Source: Ignavibacteriaceae bacterium (GTDB lineage: Bacteria > Bacteroidota > Ignavibacteria > Ignavibacteriales > Ignavibacteriaceae). Taken from it: DNA of 64,000 nucleotides. This document shows positions 42,264 through 51,119 of this stretch, piece after piece. The notes below the pieces were generated by a model that made no database searches, had not been told where the DNA came from, and worked only from the letters and a program-made list of their open reading frames with translations. The stretch spans positions 471,440 through 535,439 of the forward strand of contig JALNZG010000001.1 in the NCBI GenBank assembly GCA_023229425.1. The letters are read 5' to 3'. The translations under genes and the position numbers were made by a program. Each line of letters starts with the position of its first letter. Within the stretch, counting starts at the first letter, position 1.

Positions 42264-43127
42264 TTAGGATTCTGTAGTAACAGTTTCCAAAAAAGCTTTA
42301 TCTAATTTGCAAAGGTGATTGTTGAGAGCCGCCTTTTCACTTTGATTATAAGTGCGGTTTCGTTTTGTCAGCAGATCGAAATCTACAAGGTGTGCGTCAA
42401 ATTCTGGTCCATCAACACAAACGAAAACAGTTTTGTTGTCAACAGTTGCACGGCAACCGCCGCACATTCCTGTGCCGTCAACCATTACCGGATTTAAACT
42501 TACAACAGTTCTGATCCCGTATGGTTTGGTAGTATTGGCAACCGCCCTCATCATTGGAATTGGACCGATGGCTAGAACGAAATCAATTTTTCTTCCGCTG
42601 TCAATTAACTCTTGCAACTTTTGTGTAACAAATCCGTAATAACCATAACTGCCATCATCGGTAGTTATATAAAGTTCGTCAGCAACATTTTTTAGTTCTT
42701 CTTCAAGAATTACCAAATCTTTATTTCGAGCGCCGTTAATTACAATAGTGTGGTTTCCGGCTTCTTTTAAAGCAACTGCGGTGGGAAAAGCGATGGCTGT
42801 TCCAACTCCTCCACCGATGCTAATTGCCGTCCCGAAGTTTTCGATGTGAGAAGGTTTACCGAGAGGACCGACAACGTCTAGGAAAAAGTCTTCAGCCACA
42901 AGATTGTTAATCGCTCTGGTGGTTTTTCCGATTCCTTGGACGATAATAGTGATTGTTCCTTGTTCTTTGTTTGAATCTGCTATGGTGAGAGGGATTCTTT
43001 CCCCCCTTTCATCAATACGGACAATTACAAATTGTCCGGCTTTCCGTTTTGCGGCGATTTTAGGAGCTTCAATAACAAACCTTTTGATATCGGCTGCAAG
43101 AAACTCAGCAGAAATTATTTTATTCAT
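42264..43127 (-). CDS. nfnA: NADH-dependent ferredoxin:NADP oxidoreductase small subunit (NfnS / SudB)
   Basis: 287 residues from ATG 43127 (a TTG three bases upstream is also possible). Ferredoxin-reductase fold: FAD-binding GQFVIVRIDERGERIPLTI, NAD-binding ISIGGGVGTAIAFPTAV, and the [2Fe-2S] site DGTGMCGGCRATV with FVCVDGPEFDAHLVD. First gene of a minus-strand operon nfnS-nfnL-ppk-mrp-nfu. Couples NADH, NADPH and ferredoxin pools in anaerobic metabolism. Confidence 0.9.
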   Translation of the reverse strand: MNKIISAEFLAADIKRFVIEAPKIAAKRKAGQFVIVRIDERGERIPLTIADSNKEQGTITIIVQGIGKTTRAINNLVAEDFFLDVVGPLGKPSHIENFGTAISIGGGVGTAIAFPTAVALKEAGNHTIVINGARNKDLVILEEELKNVADELYITTDDGSYGYYGFVTQKLQELIDSGRKIDFVLAIGPIPMMRAVANTTKPYGIRTVVSLNPVMVDGTGMCGGCRATVDNKTVFVCVDGPEFDAHLVDFDLLTKRNRTYNQSEKAALNNHLCKLDKAFLETVTTES

Positions 43128-43136
43128 CAATGGTTA

Positions 43137-43168
43137 TTTCAGTAAGTTTAAGAAAATCTTTATGTTTG
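43137..43168 (+). promoter_or_regulatory. Candidate Bacteroidetes-type promoter
   Basis: TTTC (43137-43140, one mismatch to TTTG), 20 bases, TATGTTTG (43161-43168, full match). Oriented toward the gene at 43281, leaving a leader of about 105 bases, in the divergent gap with the nfn operon. Confidence 0.45.
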
Positions 43169-43280
43169 CATATAAAAATAAGGAAAAATTCATTATAAAA
43201 GATGGCAGATATCACCCGCTTTTCTCAACCATAAAGATGAATCCTCTAAAAAATTATCGAAGGGAAACTGAAAAAATTAA

Positions 43281-43982
43281 ATGACACGTATTCTTGGGTT
43301 TCTTTTGTTAGGTGCAGTAGTTGGTCTTGGGCAGTTCAGCAGAAGAAATATTTTCGAACCGAAATTAGAAAACAGTAAATTAACGGTTGCAGACACAACG
43401 GGGAAAACTATTTTTGAAAAACATTTTAGCGAACCGGTAGAACTTTTTGTTGATCTAAGCGACCGTTCGGAAATTCAGTATCTCATTCGTGATAAAAAAA
43501 GTGTAAACGGGATACCGAAATATTTTGCTTTTGTCTATTGCATAACAGATTCTTTCTATTTAATTGATTCACTTTACTCAGGTGTTTATGAACCGGCTCC
43601 CTTTTATTCAGATGAATTGAAGAGGACGCTGCTTCTTACCGGAAATCCGGATATTGATTCTTTATATTCACCATTTGAGCATGAATATTTTTCGCCAATA
43701 AATTGTATGCAATATGAAGACGGAAGCTTGTATAATGTTAATGATCTGGTTTATGATGTTTATTTGCAGGAGAACGAACAGGTTATTTCCTTTATTGAAA
43801 GTTCATGGAGCGGTTCAGCAAAAGACTGCTCAACTTCAACAGAAATGAAATCTGCAGTTGCTGCCGTGTATGTAAATTACCTAAATGCCGGGGAAAAAGT
43901 TTTAGCTCATCAATTTCTAAATGATTATTATCTTTGCCCTGACAAGGAATCATTTAAAAGTTTTCTCGATTCACAATTTTAA
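43281..43982 (+). CDS. Hypothetical exported protein
   Basis: 233 residues. The N-terminus MTRILGFLLLGAVVGLGQFS looks like a signal peptide. No family is recognised. Aromatic- and Asp/Ser-rich text (AFVYCITDSFYLIDSLYSGVY) suggests a periplasmic beta-rich protein; three Cys occur in the mature part. It is 11 bases upstream of the Gfo/Idh gene and likely co-transcribed. Divergent from the nfn operon. Confidence 0.75.
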   Translation: MTRILGFLLLGAVVGLGQFSRRNIFEPKLENSKLTVADTTGKTIFEKHFSEPVELFVDLSDRSEIQYLIRDKKSVNGIPKYFAFVYCITDSFYLIDSLYSGVYEPAPFYSDELKRTLLLTGNPDIDSLYSPFEHEYFSPINCMQYEDGSLYNVNDLVYDVYLQENEQVISFIESSWSGSAKDCSTSTEMKSAVAAVYVNYLNAGEKVLAHQFLNDYYLCPDKESFKSFLDSQF

Positions 43983-43993
43983 CAAGGTGAAAA

Positions 43994-44992
43994 ATGGAAA
44001 AAATTAAAGTAGGAGTTATTGGTACGGGACATTTGGGGAAGCTACACACTAAAATGTTCTCTCAATTACAAAATGCCGATTTAATAGGCGTATATGATGC
44101 TGATTTTTCAACTGCAAAAATCGCAGCAAAAGAAAACAACACAAACGCATTTGAAACAATTGATGAATTAATAAGCAAAGTTGAAGCGGTTTCAATCGCC
44201 GCTGTTACCAGCGCACACTATCAATTAGCAAAAAAATGTTTGGAGAATAAAATCCATGTTTTTGTAGAAAAACCAATAACCGTTTCACTTGACGAAGCAG
44301 AAGAATTAGTTTTTCTTGCCCGTGAAAATAAAATGAATTTGCAGGTTGGGCACATTGAGCGGTTTAATCCGGCGCTGCTTGCATTAGAAAAATATAAATT
44401 GAATCCGCTCTTTGTTCAAAGCGATAGACTCGCGCAATTTAATCCACGCGGAACGGATGTGGCAGTCGTTTTGGATTTAATGATCCACGATATTGATATA
44501 ATTTTAAGTCTCGTAAAAAGTGAAGTAAAAAGCATACAGGCAAGCGGTGTTGCTGTTGTTTCAAATAATATTGATATTGCAAATGCAAGAATTGAATTTG
44601 AAAATGGCGCTGTTGCTAATGTTACGGCAAGCAGAATCTCGCAGAAAAAAATGCGCAAGATGAGAATTTTTCAGAGAGAAGGATATCTCTCGCTTGATTT
44701 TATTACCGGAGTTTCGGAAGTATTTCGTCTTGTCCCTTCGGATCAAAAAATTGAAGAAGCGCATATCAACTTTGGCGAAATTGGCGTAGGAGATAAAAAG
44801 AAATTTGTTATTTATGAACAACCGGAACAAGTTGAAGTGAACGCATTGAAATACGAATTGGATTTATTTCTTCAATCGATAATTAAAAAAGAAAAACCGG
44901 TCGTTTCCGGTGAAGACGGATTGCGGGCATTAAAAGTCGCAGATCTGATTATCAAAAAGATTGAAGAATCTTTAATAAAATTAACACAATAA
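43994..44992 (+). CDS. Gfo/Idh/MocA-family NAD(P)-dependent oxidoreductase
   Basis: 332 residues. Rossmann start VGVIGTGHLGKLHTKMFSQL, family motif HVFVEKPITVSLDEAEELV (the EKP Lys) and VGHIERFNPALLALEK. The last resembles UDP-N-acetylglucosamine 3-dehydrogenases of the GnnA type, used in amide-linked lipid A synthesis, but that assignment is only suggested by the motif. CAAGGTGAAAA precedes the ATG. Confidence 0.88.
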   Translation: MEKIKVGVIGTGHLGKLHTKMFSQLQNADLIGVYDADFSTAKIAAKENNTNAFETIDELISKVEAVSIAAVTSAHYQLAKKCLENKIHVFVEKPITVSLDEAEELVFLARENKMNLQVGHIERFNPALLALEKYKLNPLFVQSDRLAQFNPRGTDVAVVLDLMIHDIDIILSLVKSEVKSIQASGVAVVSNNIDIANARIEFENGAVANVTASRISQKKMRKMRIFQREGYLSLDFITGVSEVFRLVPSDQKIEEAHINFGEIGVGDKKKFVIYEQPEQVEVNALKYELDLFLQSIIKKEKPVVSGEDGLRALKVADLIIKKIEESLIKLTQ

Positions 44993-45006
44993 TTCTGGAG
45001 GAATTT

Positions 45007-45615
45007 ATGAAAAAAAGTATTTTGCTCATTGCACTGATAGTATTTGTATTTACTTCGTGCAGCATTTATCAATCAATTGTGAACGTTTCGCGTTTGAAAT
45101 TTAAACTTGGCATAGTAAACGATGTCCGTTTAGCGAATATCTCTTTAGACGGAAAAACTAAGCTGGCAGACTTTTCTCCTATGGATGCGCTGAAACTTAC
45201 ATCTTCACTTACAAAAGGTTCATTACCAATTTCATTCGTCTTAAACATTGACGTAAAAAATCCGAATGACGGAACCGGTGGATACACTTCAACAAACGCT
45301 TCGATCGTTTCACTTCCGTACCGGCTTTTCGTGGATGAAAAAGAGATTCTGACTGGAGATATTTCTTCGCCGGTAACAATCCCGGGAACAGGTGAAGCCA
45401 CTATCATTCCGCTTTCAATTAATTTTGATATAGTAAAAAATTTGCAAGATCGTGGCTTTCAATCGGTACTCAATCTTGCTTTAAATATTGCCGGAACGGG
45501 AAACGGAAGTTCCCGATTAGCGGTTTATACAAAACCAACCGTTAGTACGGTTCTCGGAAATATTTCATACCCCGGTGAATTAAAAATAGTTGATAAGGAA
45601 TTCAGAGATAAATAA
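45007..45615 (+). CDS. LEA-14-like (WHy domain) lipoprotein
   Basis: 202 residues. Lipoprotein signal IVFVFTSCSIYQSI. The body LPISFVLNIDVKNPNDGTGGYT, LPYRLFVDEKEILTGDIS and TIIPLSINFDIVKNL follows the water-stress/LEA type 2 beta-sandwich pattern found in Bacteroidetes lipoproteins. A clear GGAGG site precedes it. Function unknown, envelope-located. Confidence 0.78.
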   Translation: MKKSILLIALIVFVFTSCSIYQSIVNVSRLKFKLGIVNDVRLANISLDGKTKLADFSPMDALKLTSSLTKGSLPISFVLNIDVKNPNDGTGGYTSTNASIVSLPYRLFVDEKEILTGDISSPVTIPGTGEATIIPLSINFDIVKNLQDRGFQSVLNLALNIAGTGNGSSRLAVYTKPTVSTVLGNISYPGELKIVDKEFRDK

Positions 45616-45646
45616 GTTTAACAGCAACAGACAAGCGGAGAATATT

Positions 45647-46609
45647 ATGTCGAAATCTGAAAAATATGCTATCGGAATTGACTTAGGCGGAACATATATC
45701 AAGTTTGGCATTGTTACGGAAAAAGGAAAAATCGTCAGAAAATCTTTTGTTGATACTAAAGCTGAGGGCGGGCCTGATGTAGTCATTAAGCAGATGAAAA
45801 AAGGATTGAAAGAACTGCTTGATCCCGATAAATTAAAAATTGAGGGAATCGGAATCGGTTCTCCGGGAATCGTTTCAAAGAAAAAAGGAACGGTTGAAAA
45901 TCCTCCGAATCTACCCGGATGGGGAAAAGTGCAGCTTGGGCATCTGATAGAAAAAACTTTTAAGATTCCGACCTTTGTTGAGAATGACGCAAATGCAGCA
46001 GCGATTGGTGAATTGATTTTTGGCGCCGGGAAAAATCATAAATCTTTTGTAATGATCACACTTGGCACAGGTGTCGGCGGTGGAATTATTCTAAATAAAA
46101 AATTATTCCGCGGAGATTTTGGCGCTGCCGGGGAGATCGGGCATATTACAATTGATGTTAATGGACCTAAATGCGGATGCGGTTCATACGGATGTATTGA
46201 AGCGTATGCCGGTAATAGTTATTTAATACAAAACGCAAAAGAAGGTTTGAAAAATCATCAAGATTCAAAAATAGTTGAATTAATTAGCGACGACTTTAAT
46301 ACTTTAACTCCCAAGGTGATTTGTACTGCCGCAGAATTGGGAGACCCCTATGCAAATGAAGTCATAAAAAATTTAGGAAAAAATATCGGCTACGCACTTG
46401 CCTCGGTTTCTAATCTGCTCGATGTTAGCACTTTTATTATCGGTGGAGGTGTTGCCGGATTTGGCAAATTACTGCTTGATAACATAGAAACATCTTTGAA
46501 GCAACGAGTGCTGAAATCGTTGGTGCCACGGTGCAAAGTGCTTCCGGCAAAATTAAAAAATGAAGCCGGGATAAAAGGAGCGTCATCACTTGTTTTTTAT
46601 TCGATTTAA
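45647..46609 (+). CDS. ROK-family sugar kinase (glucokinase-like)
   Basis: 320 residues from ATG 45647 with GCGGAG 7 bases upstream; the frame extends a little further into the preceding gene. ATP-binding GIDLGGTYIKFGIV, GIGSPGIVSKKKG, catalytic region VENDANAAAIGE, and zinc site GPKCGCGSYGCIEAYAG are all present. Likely phosphorylates glucose or an N-acetylhexosamine; the substrate cannot be read from sequence. Confidence 0.9.
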   Translation: MSKSEKYAIGIDLGGTYIKFGIVTEKGKIVRKSFVDTKAEGGPDVVIKQMKKGLKELLDPDKLKIEGIGIGSPGIVSKKKGTVENPPNLPGWGKVQLGHLIEKTFKIPTFVENDANAAAIGELIFGAGKNHKSFVMITLGTGVGGGIILNKKLFRGDFGAAGEIGHITIDVNGPKCGCGSYGCIEAYAGNSYLIQNAKEGLKNHQDSKIVELISDDFNTLTPKVICTAAELGDPYANEVIKNLGKNIGYALASVSNLLDVSTFIIGGGVAGFGKLLLDNIETSLKQRVLKSLVPRCKVLPAKLKNEAGIKGASSLVFYSI

Positions 46610-46631
46610 TGCACACTTGATTTTAATTTAA

Positions 46632-49172
46632 ATGAAAATTCTTCTGCTCCATATTTTTGTTCTCTCAATTGCCTGTTTCGGGCAAACGGATTCGTTAACG
46701 TTTTTTACAACTGATTCTTCCAAAGTACTTCAAGATTCGTTAGCCTTAAATGATTCAACAAAGAAAAGTACGGACATTGATTCCATTATCTATTCATCGG
46801 CGAAAGACTCCATCATCTTTTTTCTTGACCAAAAGAAAATGCACCTTTACGGCAGCGGAAATATGCGTTACAAAGATACCGGGTTGAAGAGCGGAAAAAT
46901 TATCGTTGATTTTGAAACCTCCAATGTTGAATCGTTTGGACTCGGAAAGGATTCGGTGACAAACAAAGAAATAGAAGCGCCTGTTCTTGTTGACAAAAAA
47001 GAAGAATACAAAGGAATGCGCATGCGGTATAATTTTAAAACGACAAAAGGTTATATCACCTATGCCGCTTCTGAAATTGAACAGGCTTCTTACTCCGGCG
47101 CAAAAATAAAAAAAGTTGATAAGCAGACATTCTTTATTGAGAATGGAGTTTACTCAACTTGCACTGCGGAACATCCTCATTATTATTTTTTCGGAAATGA
47201 GATGAAAATGATCCAGAAACAACAGCTTATCGGTAGATGGATTTGGCTGGCATTCGGCGATGTTCCATTTCCAATTCCAATTCCTTTTGTTGTCTTTCCT
47301 TTGGAGTCGGGAAGACGCTCAGGACTACTTGCCCCCGCAATTGGTGAGCGTGCCGGATACGGAAGATATTTTTCCCGCTTCGGTTATTTTTGGGCGATCA
47401 GCGATTACATGGATTTATCTTTAACCGCAGATTATTATACTAAAGGCGGGTATAATCTGAATTCCCGTTTTCGTTATTTAAAACGTTATGATTTTACCGG
47501 AAATTTAGAAGCATCATATTCCGATTTACATCAAGGTGAAAGAACCGATCCTGATTATAACGAACAAAATGACTGGCGGGTAAGGTTTGTGCATAATCAA
47601 ACGATAACACCTTCATCCCGGCTTGACGTTAATTTGGAATTCATGTCGGGGAATTATTTTCAGCAAAATAGTGCAGATTATAATCAGCTTTTAAGAAGAG
47701 AAATTGTTTCGAACGCAAACTATTATAAAAACTGGGAAGAATCGGGGAATAGCATTTCTCTTAGTTACAGCAGAAACCAGGAATTGCAAAGCGGAAACAT
47801 TACAGAATATCTCCCCACGTTTTCATTTTCTAAATCTCAAATGTATCCTTTTAAAAGAAAAAAAGTTTCCGGCGAACAAAAATGGTATGAACTTATCGGA
47901 TTGAATTACAATAATCAATTTCAAAATAGAAGAATAAAGCAAGGTGGGCAGCTTGCCATCCGCGGCGGAGTTCAGCATGGTTTAAATATTGGGGCATCAC
48001 CAAAATTTGGATACATCAACATTTCTCCGAGCGTTAGCTATCGAGAACTTTGGTATAACAAAAGAATAAAGAAAGAAAATATTGTTTCGCCTTATACCGG
48101 GAATGACTCAGTTCTAACTTCTGATCTTAAACAATTTCAGTTTGTGAGAACCTTTAGTCTTGGAGTTTCAGCGTCAACAAAAATATACGGAATTTATCAA
48201 CCGCAAAGCTTGGGTATTGCTGCGCTTAGACATACAATTCTGCCCTCAATTTCCTACAGCTTTCAACCCGATTTTTCGGAGCAAAAGTGGGGCTACTACG
48301 ATTCGTACACGAACTCAAAAGGGGATAAAGTCCGCTACAGCAAATACGAACGTGAAATTTTTGGCGGTGTTTCTTCCGGTGAATCGCAAAGTTTAAGTTT
48401 TTCGCTTGGAAATATTTTTGAAATGAAAACGATGGTTGATAGAACCGATACAACTTCAAAAGAAAACAAAATTCAATTATTGAATTTGAATGCTGGTATC
48501 GGGTATAATTTTGCGGCTGATAGTTTGCGCTTTTCGGATTTAAATCTTTCCTACCGAACGCAAGTAGGTGACTTATTGAATCTTTCTGGCTCATCAACTT
48601 ATTCGCTTTACGATTACAATGCAGCCGGCAATGCGATTAACAAATTTTTAATTGAACAAAAAAAAGGGTTTTTGCGCTTAAGGAGTTTTAATTTTTCTCT
48701 ATCTACAACTTTTTCAGGCGATAAATTAAAATCGAACGATAAAAATGAGGAACAGGATTCTCTTCGTCAACAGGAAGCAGCCTTTCAAAAAGATAATAAA
48801 ATGTACCGCGGAATTTATGATACACAAGAACCGGATTTTTCGATTCCGTGGAGTGTTTCACTCAATTATAATTATAGCGAATCACGTTACAATCCTTTAA
48901 CACCAACCCGGTATTCAACGATAAGCGGGTCAGCAAATATCAGTTTAACCAAATTTTGGAAGATAAGTGTTAGTGGTAGTTATGATATTACAGGCAAACA
49001 ATTTTCGGCGCCACAAATTATGATAAGTAGAGATTTGCATTGCTGGCTGATGAATTTTACGTGGAACCCGATTGGCACTTACACCGGTTACCGCTTGGAA
49101 GTTCGTGTGAAAGCCCCTCAGTTGCAAGATTTAAAAGTTACTAAGACAGATAATTTCTTTAGCGGAAGATGA
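46632..49172 (+). CDS. lptD: LPS-assembly outer-membrane protein LptD
   Basis: 846 residues. Signal peptide MKILLLHIFVLSIACFGQ; a short OstA/LptA-like beta-jellyroll part (IFFLDQKKMHLYGSGNMRY); then a large beta-barrel with SGLLAPAIGERAGYGRYFSRFGYFWAISDY and alternating aromatic strands to the C-terminus (WNPIGTYTGYRLEVRVKAP). LptD inserts LPS into the outer leaflet. With LptF and LptG at 58515-60964 much of the Lpt bridge is in this window. No ribosome-binding site is obvious. Confidence 0.9.
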   Translation: MKILLLHIFVLSIACFGQTDSLTFFTTDSSKVLQDSLALNDSTKKSTDIDSIIYSSAKDSIIFFLDQKKMHLYGSGNMRYKDTGLKSGKIIVDFETSNVESFGLGKDSVTNKEIEAPVLVDKKEEYKGMRMRYNFKTTKGYITYAASEIEQASYSGAKIKKVDKQTFFIENGVYSTCTAEHPHYYFFGNEMKMIQKQQLIGRWIWLAFGDVPFPIPIPFVVFPLESGRRSGLLAPAIGERAGYGRYFSRFGYFWAISDYMDLSLTADYYTKGGYNLNSRFRYLKRYDFTGNLEASYSDLHQGERTDPDYNEQNDWRVRFVHNQTITPSSRLDVNLEFMSGNYFQQNSADYNQLLRREIVSNANYYKNWEESGNSISLSYSRNQELQSGNITEYLPTFSFSKSQMYPFKRKKVSGEQKWYELIGLNYNNQFQNRRIKQGGQLAIRGGVQHGLNIGASPKFGYINISPSVSYRELWYNKRIKKENIVSPYTGNDSVLTSDLKQFQFVRTFSLGVSASTKIYGIYQPQSLGIAALRHTILPSISYSFQPDFSEQKWGYYDSYTNSKGDKVRYSKYEREIFGGVSSGESQSLSFSLGNIFEMKTMVDRTDTTSKENKIQLLNLNAGIGYNFAADSLRFSDLNLSYRTQVGDLLNLSGSSTYSLYDYNAAGNAINKFLIEQKKGFLRLRSFNFSLSTTFSGDKLKSNDKNEEQDSLRQQEAAFQKDNKMYRGIYDTQEPDFSIPWSVSLNYNYSESRYNPLTPTRYSTISGSANISLTKFWKISVSGSYDITGKQFSAPQIMISRDLHCWLMNFTWNPIGTYTGYRLEVRVKAPQLQDLKVTKTDNFFSGR

Positions 49173-49209
49173 TACGTAAGAACGCAGAAAGCACGATGTT
49201 TAATTTAAA

Positions 49210-49668
49210 ATGAAAACATTTTTAATTGATGGAAATAATCTTATCGGGAAGATAACCCGCCTTAGGCGGGCTCTTCAACAAAAAGATAAACAAGCTTCAC
49301 GCGAGCAATTGGTCTTTCTGTTAGATAAATACTTTAAAGCACAGAAAAATAAAGGCGTGGTTTACTTTGACGGCTTCCAATCAACGGCAATTGCTTCGGA
49401 CTTTCTCAAAATAAAATATTCGCAGAAACAAACCGCCGATGATCTCATTCGTGCAGATATTTCGAACGCAGCCAACCGAAAAAATTTAACAGTCATTACT
49501 TCTGATTTAGCGCTTGCCGGTTTCGCTAAAGCATGCTCAACCGAAGTTATGAAAAGTGAAGTTTTCGCAAAGCAAGCACTTCAATCAAAATCCGGCGAAG
49601 ACGAAACCGGGATCATTGATAAACTCGCAAATCAAACCGCTGAATTCAAAAAACTTTTCGGCGTGTAA
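49210..49668 (+). CDS. NYN-domain (YacP-like) RNA-binding/nuclease protein
   Basis: 152 residues with PIN-like acidic residues: FLIDGNNLIGK, VYFDGFQS, TADDLIRADISNAANRK and VITSDLALAGFAK. YacP/Rae1-type proteins cut mRNA on ribosomes in Bacillus; whether this one does is not known. A palindrome CCCGCCTTAGGCGGG (49256-49270) lies in the coding sequence and encodes TRLRRA, an insertion point near the first motif. Confidence 0.83.
   Translation: MKTFLIDGNNLIGKITRLRRALQQKDKQASREQLVFLLDKYFKAQKNKGVVYFDGFQSTAIASDFLKIKYSQKQTADDLIRADISNAANRKNLTVITSDLALAGFAKACSTEVMKSEVFAKQALQSKSGEDETGIIDKLANQTAEFKKLFGV
49256..49270. repeat. Palindrome inside the NYN gene
   Basis: CCCGCCT-T-AGGCGGG is a perfect 7-bp dyad, strikingly GC-rich in an AT-rich gene, read in frame as part of TRLRRA. 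It looks like a small mobile palindrome that entered the gene without breaking the frame. Confidence 0.7.
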
Positions 49669-49676
49669 TCAAAGAA

Positions 49677-51119
49677 ATGAAAACATTAATTACCATTCTC
49701 TTCTTTTTTTATGTGGAAAGTTTTGCTCAATCTTTTTCTGTGCACAACGCCGATAAACAAACTTTCGGAAGCATTAAAATGTTGGAAGCGAACATACCGG
49801 AAATCCAAACCGAAATTATTCCACTTCAATTTGAAAAATCCGAACTAACTGCGTCAGTCTTTGGTTATCTGCCATATTGGGAATACAAATCCGCAGGAAA
49901 TTATTTGCGGTATGATCTGCTCACCCACATTGCACTTTTTGATTTTGCCGCTGATAGTCTTGGCAATCTCCAAAATCCCTATTATTGGCCCTGGACGGAT
50001 GTGATAAATAAAGCTCATTTGAATGGAGTAAAAGTTATTCTTTCTACTACAAATTTTGAAGCATCGCAAATGCGTCAATTGTTAAACTCAGATTCTGCAA
50101 AGCAAAATTTATTTGCAAACTTGAAGAATAAAGTTACGACCTATAAACTTGACGGTGTGAATATTGATTTTGAAGAATATTATTCTGCTGATCGGGGCGA
50201 TCTTTTAAATGGATTTATGAGCGAACTTACAAATTATCTTCACACGGAAATTCCAAATTGTGAAGTGTCTTTTGCCGGTCCCGCCGTTAATTGGAGCGGT
50301 TGGAAACTTGCCGGATTAGCAAATGCGTGTGATTATATTTTTATTATGGGCTATGCGTTTGCCGGAAGTTGGAGCGATTACACGGGTTCTAACGCCCCGT
50401 TGCTCGGCGGCACTTACAATATTACGAACACTATAACAAAACAATATGCGGATGTTATTAAAATTAATCCGAAAAAATTAATTCTCGGCGTGCCTTACTA
50501 TGGAAATAAATGGAAAACTAAAACTCAAGAGCCGCACACAGCAATCGTTAGTTATGGCAATACCACACGGTTCCGCGATGATGTTACTGTCTCACAAACG
50601 TATGGATTGCTTTGGGAAAACACACAGAAAACTCCCTGGTACCGCTGGAAACTAAACGACACAACCTGGTATCAAGTTTGGTTTGATAATGATTCGAGTT
50701 TGGGAATGAAGTATGATTTGGCAAAAGCAAATAATTTAAAAGGGATCGGAATGTGGGCTTTGGGTTACGATGGCAGCCGCACTGAATTATGGAATGCAGT
50801 TGAAAAACGTTTTGTTACTTCGGCGGTAAATGAAAAAAAAATTGCAGAACCAAAGTTTTTGCTTTCTCAAAATTATCCGAATCCGTTCAATCCGGAAACA
50901 GTTATAAGTTATCAGTTGTCAGTTGTCAGTAAGGTGACTTTAAAAGTATTTGATGTTCTTGGAAATGAAGTTGCGATCTTGGTTGATGATTGGAAAGAAG
51001 CCGGGGGGCACAATTATGAATTAGGAATTAGGAATTACGAATTGCCAAGTGGAGTTTATTTCTATCAACTACGGGCGGGAAAGTTTCTTCAAACAAAAAA
51101 AATGATTTATTTAAAATGA
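49677..51119 (+). CDS. Secreted GH18-family glycosidase with T9SS sorting domain
   Basis: 480 residues. Signal peptide MKTLITILFFFYVESFAQS. The GH18 barrel (about 58-370) has SVFGYLPYWEYKS, the catalytic motif DGVNIDFEEY (DxxDxE, Glu acid/base) and MGYAFAGSWSDYTGSNAPL, so chitinase- or peptidoglycan-type hexosaminidase activity is expected. The last about 90 residues are a T9SS type A domain (LSQNYPNPFNPETVISYQL). Dispersed repeats are built into this domain. Stop and next start overlap (ATGA). Confidence 0.9.
   Translation: MKTLITILFFFYVESFAQSFSVHNADKQTFGSIKMLEANIPEIQTEIIPLQFEKSELTASVFGYLPYWEYKSAGNYLRYDLLTHIALFDFAADSLGNLQNPYYWPWTDVINKAHLNGVKVILSTTNFEASQMRQLLNSDSAKQNLFANLKNKVTTYKLDGVNIDFEEYYSADRGDLLNGFMSELTNYLHTEIPNCEVSFAGPAVNWSGWKLAGLANACDYIFIMGYAFAGSWSDYTGSNAPLLGGTYNITNTITKQYADVIKINPKKLILGVPYYGNKWKTKTQEPHTAIVSYGNTTRFRDDVTVSQTYGLLWENTQKTPWYRWKLNDTTWYQVWFDNDSSLGMKYDLAKANNLKGIGMWALGYDGSRTELWNAVEKRFVTSAVNEKKIAEPKFLLSQNYPNPFNPETVISYQLSVVSKVTLKVFDVLGNEVAILVDDWKEAGGHNYELGIRNYELPSGVYFYQLRAGKFLQTKKMIYLK
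50906..50930 (+). repeat. AGTTATCAGTTGTCAGTTGTCAG repeat inside T9SS domain
   Basis: Tandem ATCAGTTGTC/AGTTGTCAGT units in the codons for YQLSVVSK of the GH18 protein. The same word type is non-coding at 26453-26540 and coding again at 53224-53246. Confidence 0.7.
51013..51044 (+). repeat. GAATTAGGAATTACGAATT repeat inside T9SS domain
   Basis: Near-tandem AATTAGG/AATTACG units encoding NYELGIRNYELP just before SGVYFYQL of the GH18 protein. A matching AATTACGAATTACG repeat sits at the equivalent place in the CotH protein (53328-53375). Confidence 0.7.
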
